NCBI GenBank assembly: GCA_014584695.1
Contig: JACTMI010000032.1
Location: forward strand, 1 to 64,000
Length of the DNA stretch: 64,000 nucleotides
Reading direction: 5' to 3'
Source of the DNA: Acidobacteriota bacterium
GTDB taxonomy: Bacteria; Acidobacteriota; Thermoanaerobaculia; Multivoradales; JAGPDF01
The first letter of the stretch is position 1. Each line of letters begins with the position of its first letter. The position numbers were made by a program, and so were the translations under genes. The notes beneath the pieces were generated by a model, which was not told the DNA's origin, did not search any database, and saw nothing but the letters and a program-made list of their open reading frames with translations. Below are positions 63,719 to 64,000 of this stretch, one piece after another.

Positions 63719-64000
63719 CTAGCGGGCGTGGCGGGCGGCCGCGACCGCGATCTGACCCAGCGCAATGCCGCCGTCGTTGGCGGGCACGTCGCGGTGGAGG
63801 AGCACTTCGAAGCCGGCGGCGCGGAGCCGGCCCGCGCTCTCGAGAACGAGGCGGCGATTCTGGAAGCAGCCGCCGGTCAGGGCGACCCGGGGAGCGGCGA
63901 CGGCGCGCGCGACGGCGAGGACGGCCTCGGACATGGCGGCGTGGAACCTCGCCGCGACCGTACCACGCGGAGCGCCGCGGGCGAGGTCGGCCAGCAGCGC
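63719..64000 (-). CDS. hypF: Carbamoyltransferase HypF, C-terminal fragment
   Basis: The frame is open to the window edge. It reads LLADLARGAPRGTVAARFHA, AMSEAVLAVARAVAA and then ALTGGCFQNRRLVLESAGRL and HRDVPANDGGIALGQIAVAA, the HypF C-terminal Kae1-like domain with GGCFQN and DGGIALGQ. HypF carbamoylates HypE from carbamoyl phosphate. The N-terminal acylphosphatase, zinc and YrdC parts are outside the window. Confidence 0.94.
   Translation of the reverse strand, partial: ALLADLARGAPRGTVAARFHAAMSEAVLAVARAVAAPRVALTGGCFQNRRLVLESAGRLRAAGFEVLLHRDVPANDGGIALGQIAVAAARHAR

Overview
This is a high-GC (roughly 70%) bacterial chromosome window. Many genes are on the minus strand, stop/start overlaps such as ATGA and GTGA are common, and GTG or TTG starts are frequent. 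The cell looks Gram-negative: it has a FadL-type outer-membrane porin, lipoproteins, and many signal-peptide proteins. Menaquinone appears to be made by the futalosine route (MqnD). A hydrazine-synthase-alpha-like c-type cytochrome, a DUF1684 protein, 1,000-residue BNR propellers, PDZ/7TM SpoIIE phosphatases and polymorphic RHS toxins together suggest an uncultured Acidobacteriota (Thermoanaerobaculia-like) or a neighbouring phylum. That placement is inference. No rRNA, tRNA, insertion sequence or convincing CRISPR array was seen.

Layout. 1-400 is a broken 'VVW' repeat protein. 507-798 is the first of several intergenic inverted-repeat loci. 971-10077 holds a YVTN propeller, a PDZ-SpoIIE phosphatase coupled to a TPR protein, an M23 peptidase, an SRAP protein and a heme-containing HZS-alpha-like protein. 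10149-13418 (minus) has two secreted proteins and a membrane-anchored AraC-type regulator. 13550-16285 is a BNR propeller/MoaD pair facing a MoeZ-type E1-rhodanese. 16363-30213 has a beta-helix protein, an aconitase-family protein with its swivel domain first, a PQQ-type sugar dehydrogenase-like protein, a large PAS-GAF-GGDEF enzyme, FadL, a STAS protein, an FAD oxidase and Ddl. 30667-41665 has a secreted polyglycine-linker protein, mqnD, a HAD phosphatase, cdd, a second SpoIIE phosphatase, sucCD, an S51-like pseudoenzyme, a peroxiredoxin, ndk and a 90-residue protein. 42384-46809 holds small proteins, a thioredoxin-fold protein and a zinc metalloprotease. 46078-51480 is an RHS toxin/immunity island with two cassettes. 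51508-56379 has a lipoprotein, a Nudix-MBL fusion, DUF1684 and MsrBA. 57180-64000 has a giant BNR protein, an orphan ParA and hypF-hypC-hypD-hypE for [NiFe]-hydrogenase maturation; the hydrogenase itself lies outside the window.

The strongest unexplained signal is an intergenic repeat family at six places (507-798, 18402-18785, 30316-30515, 32244-32290 degenerate, 41761-42263, 56551-57050). Its units are bounded by inverted arms of the type GCTCCATAGAAGGGG / CCCCTTCTATGGAGC. A separate pair of long hairpins lies at 40478-40769. Several genes without a Shine-Dalgarno have a TAGACT-like box 6-11 nt before the start codon, which suggests leaderless transcripts.
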